From Mikania micrantha (Eukaryota; Streptophyta; Magnoliopsida; Asterales; Asteraceae): a stretch of 64,000 nucleotides of DNA. The translations under genes and the position numbers were made by a program. The DNA is taken from NCBI GenBank assembly GCA_009363875.1, contig CM018680.1:73102272-73166271 (forward strand), read 5' to 3'. Of the stretch, positions 11,447-24,679 are shown one piece after another (within the stretch, counting starts at the first letter, position 1; each line of letters starts with the position of its first letter). The notes below the pieces were generated by a model. That model did not search any database. It was not told the origin of the DNA and saw only the letters and a program-made list of their open reading frames with translations.

Positions 11447-13480
11447 ACCTTCTTGGTGCTTCTTATATATAGCATCAGTTGTGTGAACATCGTCACCATG
11501 CTTATTTTAATTGAAATGCTATATATATATAGTTGTTCTTATGTTTTGTATGATGTGGTTCTTTTGTTTGGTGTTGTGTTATGAAGTCACTTTCGATCAT
11601 TTTATCTGGCATGTAGTTTAAGCTAGATATTTGTAGTGTATATGGCATGACCTTCCTGTAATAGTTTGTTAATGATATTATTAATGAGTGTGTGTAATGT
11701 TTGTGAATAAATGTGAATCTTTTACTATTTACATGCTTTGCCATTCTTATTATAATGCCAGATGCATGTAATGATTAAATAGGCCGACCCGAGGAACGCA
11801 ATTCGTCAACAATTAGTAAGCTATGTGTGTTATATTATTTACTTATATGCTTATAATAGATTATTACCCCGTGTATTACACGGAATTTAATATAAAATGA
11901 ATACATTAGGTATTATTAAGTATGTCAAATAATGAAAAAAAATAATTAAAAACTTTAATGATTAAAAAATTGATACTTGACTTTTAACAACTAAAAATTT
12001 TAAACTAATTAACATTAAAAGATATCAGTTGCAAAATAAAAAAGGTAAGATATCCATTTTTTTATATATTTTAAGCTAAGTGACCTAATTTGAATATATT
12101 TATTAAACAAAATGTCCAAAACTGTAATTTTTCATATTATTCTTATAACTTTTAGTTTCTAAAGTAATTATTTTTTTAAGCATTTCGTGTTAAAAATGTT
12201 ATTTTTTTATAAAAATCATGTTGTTTAAAATCTCTGTTTTATAGCTTATTTCATTTTTTTAAAAAAATGTTTTTTTTTAGAAAACTTGTTTTTTAGAAAA
12301 GAAAATTCTAAATACCAATGTAACATATATTTCTTGTCTTTAAAAATCTTTTATTTTTATTAAAAAATAATATTTTCGAAACTTTTTTAAAGTGTTTTTT
12401 TAGTTGATTTTTAATTTATTTAAAAACCATTTTTAACATTAAAAAAGTAAATAATATCATTAATATTTTAGTTATTTAATAAGAGAGTTAATAAAATTAT
12501 TTAATATGAAATAGAATGGAGTTAGATGATAAAAAAAGACATGTGGCAGTATTGGTTTAAAAACATAACAAGTATTAAAAATGATTTTTATTTATTATAA
12601 TAGTAAGATATTATTTTTGTTCACAAAAATTATAATAATAGGTAAATATAAGAATTGCGTCATTCTTGTGATATCTTTGGGCAGAAGGTTTTCTCATAAA
12701 CACATTTCTAACTTCATACATTGTATTGAATAATGAAACTTTACTTGATATTTTTGTTTGTTGAAAAATCACGCTAATGATCTTGTTTATAGAATAACAT
12801 TTCTCTAGCATTATGTTTTAAATTCTAAATCAAAATAATGTGTTTCGAAAAAACAAATTCAGATGTGGTTTGATCGGTATTTTGGTTTGTAAAGCGTGTT
12901 TCGAATACTAGAGTCCCATGATTTGAATAGTTGGACACAACTAAAGTTGCCAACTAGACATTATCACAAAAAAAATCACAAAAAATAAAATAAAATAAAA
13001 AAATCCACGACTTAATCAAAATTAAAATTCAAAAGCAAACAAGAAGAAACACCATGGTGATTCTGTAGACGACAAAGTCAACCAAAGTCTTTGTTAGATG
13101 TAGACTTTTCCCTCAAATCACACCACAACCGTAGTCATTGAACAATAACATAAGTTAGCTCATGAGTCATTATAAACAACAAAAAACACCATCAATCAAA
13201 GTCTTGATTTATCAGATTTATCCCATACGTTCAAATCAAACCAAAGATATTAATTAAACCGAAAGATAGCTAGAGTGATCAAACACTTCCTTGCAAGTGC
13301 TAGTCTAAAAGGATCTAATTGCAGCGTAATTTTGATCATGCTTTACGTAGGGTCCGGGTAGGGACGAAGCTTGAAATTTTTCTGTAGGAGGCCGGACTCT
13401 ATTAATATAAATTTTTTTGATCAAATCCTACTACATACCTGCTTTTGAGCTGGAAAACAACAGGGGCCGGGGCCACCCCT
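11447..13480. other. Intergenic AT-rich sequence 3' of WAK1
   Basis: No supported gene. The first 300 bases are probably the WAK1 3' UTR and terminator region. A short palindrome (CCGTGTATTACACGG, near 11868-11882) and long poly-A/T tracts occur. About 13350-13480 looks like a decayed transposon end (GACGAAGCTTGAAATTTTT and a GGGGCC-rich edge) resembling the insert edge at 43577. Confidence 0.5.
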
Positions 13481-14140
13481 GACCCGTACAAAACCCATTT
13501 TATGAAGCGATTAAAATCTATTTATTGAAGCGGTCCTTTTTAAAACCGCCTTAAATCACTTTAAAAGGATTCGTTTCAAACTTTTGAGGCGGTTTTCTAA
13601 GTGTAACTGATGATATAGACTATTTTATAAGGCGGTTGATCAAAAAAGCTTCAAAAAAATTAACTTTTGAGACAGTTTTACCTTTTTTGAGGCGATTTAT
13701 ATTTTGAGGCGGTTTGTTATTTTTTGAAGCGGTTTTCTTCACCATTTTTTGAAGCGTTTTATATTTATTTTTGAGTAAACTTCTCTTTTGCTCCATGTGG
13801 TTTGACAAAAGTAACAATTTTCATCCAAATTTTGAAATTTTGCAATTTTCCTCCATTAGTTTCAGAAAATTAACCATTTTAGTCCCCGTGGTTTGACAAA
13901 AGTAACCATTTTCATCTAAAGTTTAAATGGACTTTGGATGAAAATGGTTAATTTTCTGAAACTAATGGAGGAAAATTGCAAAATTTCAAAATTTGGATGA
14001 AAATGGTTACTTTTGTCAAACCAGAGGGAGCAAAAGAGAAGTTTACTCTTTATTTTTTGAGCCGGTTTTATTAAAATGAGGGGGTTTATATTATTTGATG
14101 CGGTCCTGCCGTTCAAAAAAAAATTTTGATGCGGTCCTAT
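13481..14140 (+). repeat. CACTA 1 left terminal and subterminal repeats
   Basis: Multiple copies of a 9-11 base motif (GAAGCGGTCC, GAGGCGGTTT, GAAGCGGTTT) occur between 13500 and 14130. In CACTA elements such repeats bind the element's own protein to assemble the transposition complex. A Mutator-like MITE has inserted among them at 13773. Confidence 0.75.
13773..14048. mobile_element. Mutator-like foldback MITE, 276 bp
   Basis: The arms are almost perfect reverse complements starting GAGTAAACTTCTCTTTTGCT, about 115 bases each. A perfect 9-bp duplication TTTATTTTT flanks it (13764-13772 and 14049-14057), the length typical of Mutator-like elements. Non-coding. The near-identity of the arms and the exact duplication point to recent insertion into CACTA 1. 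Confidence 0.85.
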
Positions 14141-14663
14141 ATTTAAATAACGTTTGAATTTCAAATTGGCCAATCACATTTAATTAATTTAAGTTTTATA
14201 ATATTGTACGCCGTCTTCAACCTCTGCAATCTAAAGGTCTAGATCTATTGCTCTCAAGTTTCTCACCCTTTTAAAATTTTAATTTACAATCAGAGTTATT
14301 GGATTATTAAAAGCACGTATGTATCAACCTTCAACAATCTAAATCAAGTAAATTAAAGGTCAGTTATTTAATTATTGTTTATATTATTGCTATATATATA
14401 ATTATTAGTTGACTATTTTATTTATTTAATGATAATTTGCTTTTATCAACAATATATGTATCTCATACTTAATTATCTAGAAAAATAGATGTAAGTCACT
14501 AGTATTAATCGTATTTCTTCTTATGTATGTTGGTGTGTGTGTGTATATATTGTTTTTATTTTTACCAGATGGATCGTATTGATTGGATGTATCATAGTTC
14601 AGGTAGTAGCTCAACATATATGAAGGGCGTGCAAAGTTTTCTTAAACAACAGAAGTTGATCGA

Positions 14664-17338
14664 TTGAATAAAAGAAGTGGATCGATTTGTTGCCCTTGTG
14701 TAATTTGTAAAAATTTTAACAGATTTGATGATATTAAAGATATCGAGTTTCATGTGCTAAAACATGGTTTTATGCCTAGATACACTTGTTGGTATATGCA
14801 TGGAGAAACGCTTACGGATCATAGCACGTCATCGACCAATTTACACAGTAATGATATAGAAAACAATGATACGTGTATTGATGATTACAATGACCATTCA
14901 AATGACCCCAATGACAATTTAGAAGAAATGTTACAAGATTTGGGGACTAATATCGGTGATGATGAGCAAACAAAATTACAACACCTATTTGATGATGCAG
15001 AAAAACCATTATATACCAATTGTGAAAAGTTCTCAAAACTTAGTGCTGTGTTGAAATTGTTTAATTTAAAGTCAAATCATGGATGGAGTGACAAAAGTTT
15101 TACAAATCTTTTAGTGGTTTTACATGACATGCTTCCAGAAGGTAACGAGTTGCCAGTTTCAACATATGAGGCCAAAAAATTGATGTGTCCAATGGGATTG
15201 GAAGTTAAAAGAATACATGCGTGTCCAAATGATTGTATGTTATACAGAAAAGAGTTCGAGAAGCAACATAAATGTCTTACTTGTGGTGTATCAAGATACA
15301 AACGTAAAAAAGAAACGGATGCAGTTGATGATGATGTGACAAAGAATGGACCATCGGCTAAAATGTTATGGTATTTCTCTATTATATCAAGACTAAAACG
15401 ATTATTTTCAAATGAAAAAGAAGTAAAACTTTTGCGTTGGCATAGTGATGTTCGTATAAATGATGGAATGTTAAGACATGTGGCAGATTCACCCCAATGG
15501 AGAAATATTGATAATGAATTTCCAGAATTTGGTGACGAGATTAGAAATATACGGTTTGGACTTAGTTCAGACGGAATCAATCCTTTTGGAAACATGAGTA
15601 GTCATCATAGTACGTGGCCGGTTCTTTTATGCATCTACAATCTTCCACCATGGTTGTGCATGAAACGAAAATATATTATGATGACCTTGTTAATTCAAGG
15701 TCCGAAACAACTTGGTAATGATATTGATGTTTATTTGTCTCCTTTGATTGATGACCTTAAAACTTTATGGAGTTCGGGTGTAGAGGTATATGATGCTTAT
15801 AAGAAAGAATATTTTAAAATGCTGGCCATGATTTTTTGCACCATAAGTGACTTTCCAGCATACGGTAATTTGTCAGGTTATAGTACGAAAGGCAAAAAGG
15901 CTTGTCCAGTTTGTGAAGATGAAACAAGCTCGATTTGGTTAAAAAATTGCAAAAAAACTGTGTACATGGGACATCGCAAATTCCTTCCAACTAATCACAT
16001 TTACCGAAAGAAAAAAGACGAGTTTGATGGAAATACCGCGGAACGAACCATGAGGAAAAGATTTGATGCATTTTCAAGAGTTGAAAATCTAAATATTGTG
16101 TTGGGAAAAAGAACTCGTGCTGAGAAAGGATCAATTTAGAAAAAAAAAAGTCAATTTTTTGGGAATTACCGTATTGGAAGCATTTAGATGTTAAACACTG
16201 TCTAGATGTTATGCATATTGAAAAAAATGTATGCGATAGTTTGTTGGGCTTATTGTTAAACATTCCTGGTAAAACTAAAGATGGAATTAATATTTGCAAA
16301 GACATGATGGATATGGGTATACGTAAAGAGCTAGCCCCTATCGAGATAGCCAACCGTATTTATCTACCACTTGCATGTTATACCATGTCAAAAGAAGAAA
16401 AAATAAAGTTTTGTAAATGTTTGCATGAGATTAAAGTTCCATCTAACTATTCTGCAAACATTAAAAGGTTGGTGTCGATGCAAGACTGTAAATTGCTTGG
16501 TATGAAATCTCATGATTGTCATGTTTTGATGACACATATGATTCCTATTGCAACTTGCACATTTATTGGTCTTAAAACATATGGTGTGTATTGCTCCATA
16601 TGTTAAAGAGCACCTGGACATATTAAGGTCAAATAATCGAGGTAAAGACGAAATGTGGTATGTAATAAAACATAACAAAGAGTTTTCAAGCTGGATGAAA
16701 ACTAAGGTGATAACAGCTAACGTTGATCAGGTTGTGAAAAGGCTGAGCAGGGCCCGGATTTTAAAGTTAGATCTTATCAGGGGTACGACATTAACGGTTA
16801 TACATTTTACACCAAGAATCAAGATGAAAAAAGTACAATGCAAAATAGCGGAGTTACAATAATAGCATCAACAACCGAATTTGACAGGATGAATCATTCT
16901 AAAATGTTAAGAATTGCCAAAGAATCTTATTACGGTGTCATACAAGAAATATGGGAATTGAACTATCATTCTTTTATTATACCTGTGTTCAAATGCAAAT
17001 GGGTGAATAATCGTACAAGCGTTAAAGTTGACAACTATGGTTTTACACTTGTCGACCTTACAAGTGATGGCTATGTATCAGAACCATTCGTTCTAGCAAA
17101 ACAAGTGACACAAGTGTTCTTTGTCAATGACCCAAGCAAACCAAGATATCACATCGTGTTGCAAGGTAAAAGACGTATCATTGATGTTGATAATGTCATT
17201 GAGGATGATGAATACGATCAGTTTGACGACCTACCACCATTTTCCATTGGCATTCAACCAGTAGATGATAGAAATGAAGGCAACACATACATACGTTCTG
17301 ATCATGGTGAAGGGATATACGTTGATAAACCATGTTAA
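14664..17338 (+). pseudogene. CACTA 1 TNP2-type transposase, broken
   Basis: The first frame (14664-16139) shows the plant transposase-associated pattern (CPCVICKN..HVLKHGFM..Y..WYMHGE) and the TNP2 core (HACPNDCMLYRKEF, ADSPQWRNID, NPFGNMSSHHSTWPV). A frame change and stop occur at a poly-A run at 16137-16150; the core continues 16150-16606 (DVMHIEKNVCDSLLG). A further frame change near 16560-16600 is joined to the region before DUF4216, leaving little or nothing of DUF4218. One more shift lies near 16750, then the DUF4216 part (YYGVIQEIWELNY..VFKCKWV) runs to 17338. An N-terminal segment before 14664 may be encoded from the ATG near 14569. The protein would cut and join element ends; this copy cannot be functional. 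Confidence 0.85.
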
Positions 17339-17366
17339 ACTAATGATCAAGGTTAGAAACACACAC

Positions 17367-17369
<3 letters not shown>

Positions 17370-17420
<51 letters not shown>
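17370..17420. repeat. (AT)n microsatellite
   Basis: About 25 uninterrupted AT units just after the transposase stop, within CACTA 1. Confidence 0.95.
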
Positions 17421-17422
<2 letters not shown>

Positions 17423-17557
17423 TTTATATCCAAAGTTTAAAAATTTAATAATACAAGATTATTTTATGCGGTATAGACAAAGCTGATGATAAGGCACGTG
17501 CTTGGCTATCTAGTATTTGTTAGTTATGAAATGTAAACTTTGTCATACACTCTTAAT

Positions 17558-18056
17558 TACGGGTGTAAACGAGCCGGGCCGATCCCGATCTCGTTAAGGC
17601 TCGAGCTCGGCTCGTTTAGATAAATTCGGCCTTGAGATCGAGCTCGGCTCGTTAGAAAATTTTTAGGCTCGAGCTCGGCTCGGCTCGGCTTGACTCGTTT
17701 AGATTTTATCTAATTAATTTTATTTACTTTAATTAACTAATTTAATTATATTTTCTAAATTTAACATAAAATATTTCATTTAAATATTTTTATCATAATT
17801 TTTATATAAAAATAATTAATTTTATTAATAAGCACTTAATATAATAAATCAAAATTATATAAACAAAAAGCTCGTTAAGGCTCACGAGCCGGCTCGAGCT
17901 CGATACGTAAAGCTCAGGCTCGGGCTCGATAACTAAACGAGCCACACTTTTGGGCTCGAGCTCAGGCTCGAGCTCGTTAAGGCTCGGCTCGTTCGAGCTT
18001 TTTACCAATCTGATTCCGAGTATTTCACGAGCTGCCTTGGTTCGTTTATACCCCTA
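17558..18056. mobile_element. Non-autonomous hAT-type element, 499 bp
   Basis: The ends are TACGGGTGTAAACGA and, in reverse, TAGGGGTATAAACGA, flanked by a perfect 8-bp duplication CTCTTAAT (17550-17557 and 18057-18064). The body is full of GGCTCGAGCTCGG motifs near both ends with an AT-rich centre. A second member lies at 40732-42840. No ORF of its own. Nested in CACTA 1. Confidence 0.88.
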
Positions 18057-18339
18057 CTCTTAATATTGGTTTATGTTTGGTAATGAATTCATCTACGTCT
18101 TACTGGTAACTGGCCAGCCGATCTGGTTCTGAAAACCTTGATTAAAGCCTTAATCATTCATTTTATTTTGCTCTTAATTTTCAAATTAAATAATTAAATA
18201 TTGATTGATTGGGATAAAAAATATTCAAGAAAAGTAAAAATTCCCCTAAAATTGGCCTCTATCCCGATGGACCGGAACCAGCCCTCATTAATATTTCTAA
18301 TTTTCCCTCCATTCCCAAATTGCAGATATATTCCTAAAT

Positions 18340-18670
18340 TTCTCCCTCTCAATGGCGACGGTTAGTGAACCACGTTTACGATAGCTTCTGTTGGAGGTCG
18401 ATTAACATATTTACGCGGTGTTGGTGGTTTATCAATAGGGTTACAGTGGTGATTAGTTGTCGATTATACTAGGTTTACGGGTACTAGGTTTACGGTGGTG
18501 GTGGTTTAGGATACTTGGTTTATGGTTGTGGTGGTTTACGGGTACCAGGTCTCCGGTGGTGATGGTTTACAGGTCTAAGTTTACAATGATGGTGGTTTTT
18601 GGGTGCTGTGCTATGGTGCTGGTGTGACGCTGGTCGTGGTGGTGGTGTGAGGCTAGGCATAAAGTTTTTT
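18340..18670. repeat. GGTGGT/GTTTACGG-rich low-complexity stretch
   Basis: Irregular repeats of GTGGTGGTTTACGGGTA and TGGTGGTGG fill this part of CACTA 1 between its two genes. No gene is supported. It may be divergent subterminal or 5' leader sequence of the second gene. Confidence 0.5.
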
Positions 18671-18991
18671 GATTTCAGTGTGCTTGGGATCATTAAAAAA
18701 AGAATCGTGCATGTGCTCCAAAAAAGGCTCATTAATTAGACATTGCCTAATTGTGGTAAGCAGTATTTTCTTTGTGTGACACACCCAAATTGTGCTACAG
18801 GTATGACTCTGTTCTAATTATTTATTTATAATTGAATATCAAAAACCATATTTCTACAATGTGTCAATGTAAATGGTGATTGATTATGTTATAACAATAT
18901 GATGACTAGTTTTCTCTACCCCAATATCTTATGCATTTTAAGTATCGATTGTGCTGACTAGCAACATTCCGTTTGTTATACAATAAATCAT

Positions 18992-19397
18992 TATGCCTGC
19001 CAAAATGGACGGGTTGGGTAACGGGTTAAAACGGGTCCGGGTTAGATGGGTGCGGGTTAGAACGGGTTTTAAGTAAAATATGTTCGGATCTAAATGGACT
19101 TTTCTTAAAAAAACATCAATTTAGTTTAACTTAAGATGTGTTATAAGTAAACAAATAATCCATTTGAATAATTTTTAATGATTTTCTCATCAAATATGTT
19201 ATTAATCATTCTTAAATTTTTGAATCCATTGCATTTACATAGTTTTTTAGATGCACATCTTGACCCGCATTGTGTTTAAGTGCTACCCATCTCAACCTAT
19301 TCAATATTATGATGTTACCCATTTCAATCCATTATACTACAATTGTTTACCCAAACCAATCCATTTTCTTTGATGTGGGTAAAATTTGCCACCTCTA
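18992..19397. mobile_element. hAT-type MITE, about 406 bp
   Basis: Left end TATGCCTGCCAAAATGG matches the reverse of the right end, TAGAGGTGGCAAATTTTACC, in part. The interior carries GGGTTGGGTAACGGG near the left and the complementary CCCAAACCAATCC near the right. Flanks TAAATCAT (18984-18991) and CAGATCAT (19398-19405) agree at 6 of 8 positions, consistent with a decayed hAT duplication. Non-coding. Confidence 0.6.
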
Positions 19398-19743
19398 CAG
19401 ATCATCTTACTTAAGCCTTTGTTCATGTTTTAGTATGGTTTTATAAACTTTGCTGATTTATTCTTTTTAAGAATATTTTTTATTTTCATTCTGTACATGC
19501 ACACTAAAACCATAGTATCTTTAAAAATCTAACCAAAGATCTCAAAGATTAAGCATCACACACACACACACACACTTGCTCACGTGCTTTCTAGATTGAT
19601 TCATAGAACTGGTACCTTCATCATACACAGGTATGTACCTTTTTGCTTTGTATCCTTAATATATATATAAACTCCACACACCCATGTTTTTGAAGTTTAT
19701 AAGTCTAACCACTTTTACTCATTGTACTAATTTTTTTATAGTC

Positions 19744-22700
19744 ATGTCTAAAAGAGGTAAACGGGGTGTTTCGTCTTGTTCTAAGAAATGTGGAGAGAAA
19801 GGTTACATTATCGAGTTTGATGAAAATAATCAACCAGTGGGTGAAAACTATCATCGATTTATGTCAAGTCTTGCATTGAAATGCAAACAAATGTTTCCGT
19901 ATCATATTGAGACAAGCAAATTTGAAAAGAGCAGGTGGGATGATCTATGGTTAGTAATCAAGGTATTACATTTTATTTCTATTTTTTAAATTACAACAAT
20001 ATATGTAATTTATGTTAATTATTATGTCTAACCTTTTATTTTGTGAATTGTTAGGAGGAGTATAACATTCAAACTGATGCCCCAAAAAACTTCATAATTA
20101 AAAAAGCAAAGAAATGTTGTACTGATTTTAGAAGTATGCTTGTTAGAGATTTTTGTAAACATAAGTGAGATGCCTTTTGGGAAATATAAATATCTGGATT
20201 CTACACATTGGGATGAATTCTTAGAGCAAAAAACCAGCGAAAATTTTTTGGTATGTGCAGATTGATTATACTTATTAGTATTTTTATCATTATTTATGTA
20301 TATATATGTTTGCAAGTATTGAAAACAGATTATCAATTTTTGTGAAGGCAAGAAGTAGAAAAGCACATGCAAGTGCAAAGGCAAATACAAATTTTGCACG
20401 GCTTGGACGATCAGGATATAGAGGGATGAGGAAGAAATTTGCTATCATATGGCCTCAGCTTGAATCAAAGTATCCACATCTTAAAGACATAAAAGATGAA
20501 CGTTCTAAACTATGGATAACGAGTAGAGCAAAACAAAACAAAGAAACAAAGTCATATGAACTTGAACCGAACATGAATGAAAAAATTTTCGATTTGGTAA
20601 ATAAATTACTTATCTAGGTATATGAGTTTATTTATATAACAGTCAAATTTATTATAAATTATTTTTTATAGGCTCGTATTGAGAAAGCAATGATTAAAGA
20701 TGGAAGTTACTTTGAAGGAAATGAGGATCCTTTAGTCAGATTACTAGGACCTGAGCATGGGGGGCGATCGAGGACAATTTCTGGCATAGGTAATGACATT
20801 CATATATAATAGTTTTTTAAATATTTGTATATGTACTAACGTAGTTTTGGATATTGAGTTTATAGGTTCTACTAAGGTTAATGGTGGATTGTTCAAAGGT
20901 GGTAAACACAAAGTAAGGAGTGATTTGAGAGTGGATCTGAACGAGGAGAGGGTGTCAGTACGAGGGGTTGACACGAGCCCATGTCTTCGTGATTCTAGTT
21001 ATGCATCTGGTGGATCATATGTTGACTATCCACCTATTGAGGTAATGGTTTGCAAATAAAGAGATTATATACACACATATTTGTTTGTTAAATATCTTGT
21101 GTGGGTTTTGCAGAATCTGACGCAGTGTGAGCTGTTATTTCCATACCAACTTAGTATGGAATTGACTGTGGCTAAAGGACAGGCATGGCCAACTTTAAAG
21201 AGAAATTTACATGGTAAATTAATAAACAAGGAATGTGTCAAAGTCCAAGTGGATACTATCATTGAAGGTTATGAAAAATTGCCTGTCCCTGAGGTGACTC
21301 GAACGGATGAGATTATTTTTGTTGGAGATATGCTTCATCATTTCTTTCAATGGCCAAGAGAAGCATTAAAGGTATATCTATTTATTAAAAAATATTTTAT
21401 CTTATCATATTATAATATTCAGTATAAAATTTTTTGTTAAATTGCAGCTTGTAAACAAAGAGGCCTCAAGAAAGACTCCTTATCCTAGTTCCTCGAGTCA
21501 CAGAGACGCATCGAGAAATGTCTCGAGCCCTAGTTTATCAAGTCACAGAGGTGTCTCATCACAAATTCACATTGGTGACGTTGCAACCAGTTCACCTTAT
21601 GTACCACAACAGGTAATTTAAATTAAATTAGTTTGAGTTGTTTATATTAACAAATTGTTTATTCTTTTAGGATGAGGAAGTTGATTTGTTTGAAACACAA
21701 ATGCTACCACATCATGACATTAGATCGACAAGTTTTGTGAATATGGTAATTATTCAACTTGTTTTTTTTTAACGATTCATATACACACACATACACACAC
21801 ACTCATATGTGTAAGTACAAATGATTTTTTTATAAATTTTTGTTAATACAGATGCAACAATCAATACTACTCGAAAATCTTGATGATCACGAATTAATTG
21901 ATGCTCCAAATCCAAATCCAAATCCAAAATTTGTTGATCCTGAATTAACCAGTGCGTTGGAAAAGGTTAGGAAGAGGCCTCGTTCAATTCAAAATATAGT
22001 TGAGTTATTATCAATGCACATGGGAGATGAAAATGCCATTATTAGTTCTTCACCAAAGGGGATGTATCGAGAGATATATGTTGAGGGTTTATCATACGTG
22101 GAATTGCTACAACTATTCTCTGTGAATGTTTGTCTTGATATCAGTGTCATACATTTGTTTGCAATGTAAGTTGTTTTAATTTTTTTATATGGTATCATAA
22201 CATTTTATATAATACTGAATTTACTAACGTTATCACATTAATTTTTTTTTCTTGATTTAAGGTATTTTTATGAGTTGTCCAATTCCAATTGTGCTTTCTT
22301 TAATCCGAATGACATTTATGGTGATATTTGCATTAAGAAACCTTCTCGCGCTAAACAACACATCATAGATGTTTACACGTTTCATTGTGGCAAAATCTTT
22401 TTTTTGGCACCATATCATGCAAGGTAATATATATATATTTGCAACATACATACACATATACATACATGTATAGTAATTTTCTAATTTTTTTATTGTAGTG
22501 GCCATTGGATTCTATTTATCATTTCTCCATTAAACAAAAAAGGATATATTGTAGATTCTATAAACAAGAATAAGAGCCAGGCTAATTATGCTCTTTCGTT
22601 TATCATTGAAGAAGTTTTTGGAGCTAGATTTGATTGGGAAATGGTAAAGGTATGTTTCTATTTTTTGTGATTTTTTTTCTTATTTTTATAATAAATAGAT

Positions 22701-22999
22701 CTTTTCAATGCAGTGTAAGCAACAAAAATCAAGTTGGGAATGTGGCTTTTGCTTGATAAAAAATATGAGTGACTTTATCAATGTTTATCAACATAATTTT
22801 CCCGATAGTGTAAGTGTTTTATGCATATTTTTATACCTTGTGTAACACATTAAATACATATGTGTTTTATATCTAACTTTTCTTTATTTGGTTTTAGATT
22901 TGGAACGAAAAAAAGTTGTTGACATAAGAGGATATAAATGAATTGATCTTAGATTTAGCACCAAAACTTATTAAAAGGTTGTTTTCTAGTGGGCCGTGA
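19744..22999 (+). pseudogene. CACTA 1 second gene: Transposase_24-like region fused to Ulp1/C48 protease, about 13 exons
   Basis: Exons with GT..AG borders can be chained: 19744-19962, 20055-20250, 20348-20596, 20672-20789, 20866-21041, 21114-21371, 21448-21612, 21671-21745, 21852-22165, 22262-22423, 22499-22649, 22714-22809, 22898-22999. Exons 1-5 read like Transposase_24 (ARLGRSGYRGMRKKF, LLGPEHGGRSRTISG). Exons 10-12 form a SUMO-protease-like fold with His (GHWILFIISP), Asp (VDSI), and Gln/Cys (QQKSSWECGF), the C48 catalytic set. Lesions: a frame change near 20160 and a TAA at 22925-22927 close to the natural end. The ATG at 19744 starts MSKRGKRG. Such protease domains occur in some plant CACTA and Mutator-like elements; the function there is unsettled. 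Confidence 0.75.
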
Positions 23000-23189
23000 A
23001 CTTGTTTCGAGGCACGCATGAGTTGTATTATGGTAGACATTGAGCCTCAAGGTTAGTCTATGTTCTATAATTTCAAATTTATTTTATATGCAGAAGGTCA
23101 ATTAAAATGTAGCATATGTGTATGATGGTTTTGTAATGTGTCAAAGGTAATTTCCAGAATGGTCTCTATAATGGTGTAAAGTATAGTAG
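23000..23189 (+). other. CACTA 1 3' sequence left of the copia insertion
   Basis: Non-coding continuation downstream of the protease exon, cut by copia 2 at 23195 and resumed at 29896. A possible last non-coding exon follows an acceptor near 29989 (GTGTACAG). Confidence 0.5.
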
Positions 23190-23194
23190 CAAAA

Positions 23195-23820
23195 TGTTGG
23201 AATTTTGTGTGAAAAGAAAGAAAGAAAAAAGAAAAAGAAAATATAAACCTTTCATATACCAATTCATTTGTCATGAATATGGAGCCTGTTAGTGGGCAAT
23301 TGGCCATGAATATGCTAGTTAGTGGGCATAATGGCAACCTTTGAAATGCCAAGACTACAAGTATAAATAGAGGCATTTGGCCTCTTGGTGAAGTTGCTAG
23401 ATTTTGAGATCACTACACCACTTGAGATATATACACACAAGCTCCAAAGGTTCCAAAGACAATCATTTGTTTTGTTAAATTCTCAACAACCTACAACGAT
23501 CAGTTCTCGTGTGAAACACTCTTGTTTCAGGTGAAGTTTCGGGTTTTCGGTTAACTTCGGCAGTACACACTGCTTCGGCTGTTGTACCCTGGGAAACAGT
23601 CGGGTTCACCTGGGTGGCCCGAAATCTGTTTTAAGGGACCTCTGTTGAACAGAAATCCTCAGCCACCGAACTCGTTTTAATTTGTTTCTTCTATTGTTAT
23701 ACTTCTTATTTTAATTTAACTTTTAGAATTTATTTCATCTTGTACTACATTTCTTTATTGTAATTTGAATTTTAGCACTTTTATGTTTATTGTAATAATG
23801 AATTTTCATTGTGTATTTTC
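23195..23820 (+). repeat. Copia 2 left (5') LTR, 3'-truncated
   Basis: It matches 29200-29825 base for base apart from one substitution. It contains a likely TATA box (TATAAATAG, near 23362). The match stops at 23820; a 13-base tandem echo (ATTGTGTATTTTC) and unrelated sequence follow where the U5 end should be. Confidence 0.9.
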
Positions 23821-24410
23821 ATTGTGTATTTTCGGATTACAAAACATAAATATAAACTATTTAGTTTCGTACAAATATTTGTTTATCAAGAAATTTTAAA
23901 TGTGTTTTTAAATTTTGTTTTTGGTAAACGAGTATTGTTTTCTTATTAATAGGAAAATTTAATATTTTGTTTTGGTTTTTTGTAAACCATAACTAGTTAT
24001 TTTCTGTTTTAATAATTGTTAACAAAGTTTGGTTTTATTAAATTTGTTTTGTGTAAACCAAAAGTTTTATAAACCATTTGTTAACGTTTATTTCTTGAAC
24101 ATAATCGAATCAATTTTTTTTTCTACGAGTTTTATAAACGATAGTTATAATCGTTTATTTCTAACGTGCGTGTTAGAAAAAGGTTTTTATGATATAAAAA
24201 CTTAAAATTATAAAACGTTTGATGTTCTTAAAAAAAATTAATTAGATTTTGGGGTCGGTTTTGCGTAAACCACAATTCGTCAAATACTTGTCAAATTTTA
24301 CTAAAATTTGATTTTGGTTTTGTGTAAACCATACGGTTTTTTGTAAACCACAAAATATTTTGATAAATTAAGCTCATCAAAGTTTGAGTTTTAAGTGACG
24401 GACTTGTAGT

Positions 24411-24550
24411 AACTGGAAGGGTGGACATCGTTATCTGAGTTTCCTGTCTAGGAAAACAATTCGTATATATGCCAATGAGCCGAGGGACCTGTCTTGCTTT
24501 CCTGGGGATTCTTGGAGAGAGTGTCTTAACCTATTAGGCCAAAACAAGTC
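24411..24550 (+). promoter_or_regulatory. Copia 2 leader module with potential hairpin, shared with the gypsy leader
   Basis: The block CTGTCTAGGAAA..GGGACCTGTCTTGCTTTCCTGG..CTTGGAGAGAGT..AACCTATTAGGC lies between LTR and gag and matches the gypsy leader at 33921-34060 at roughly three quarters of positions. Bases 24448-24458 can pair with 24495-24505 (11-bp stem, one mismatch), leaving a 36-base loop. Possible roles are RNA packaging, dimerisation or translation control; this is inference. Confidence 0.6.
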
Positions 24551-24679
24551 ATGCAAACGTCACATGAACTCAAATAACTTTGTTTGAGTTAAAAAGTTAA
24601 ATTTTAAATTTGGTTTTGTGTGAACCTTATTTCTAAAAATCTGACTTGCATCGTTTGCATTTCCACTCCTGTTTCAGTA

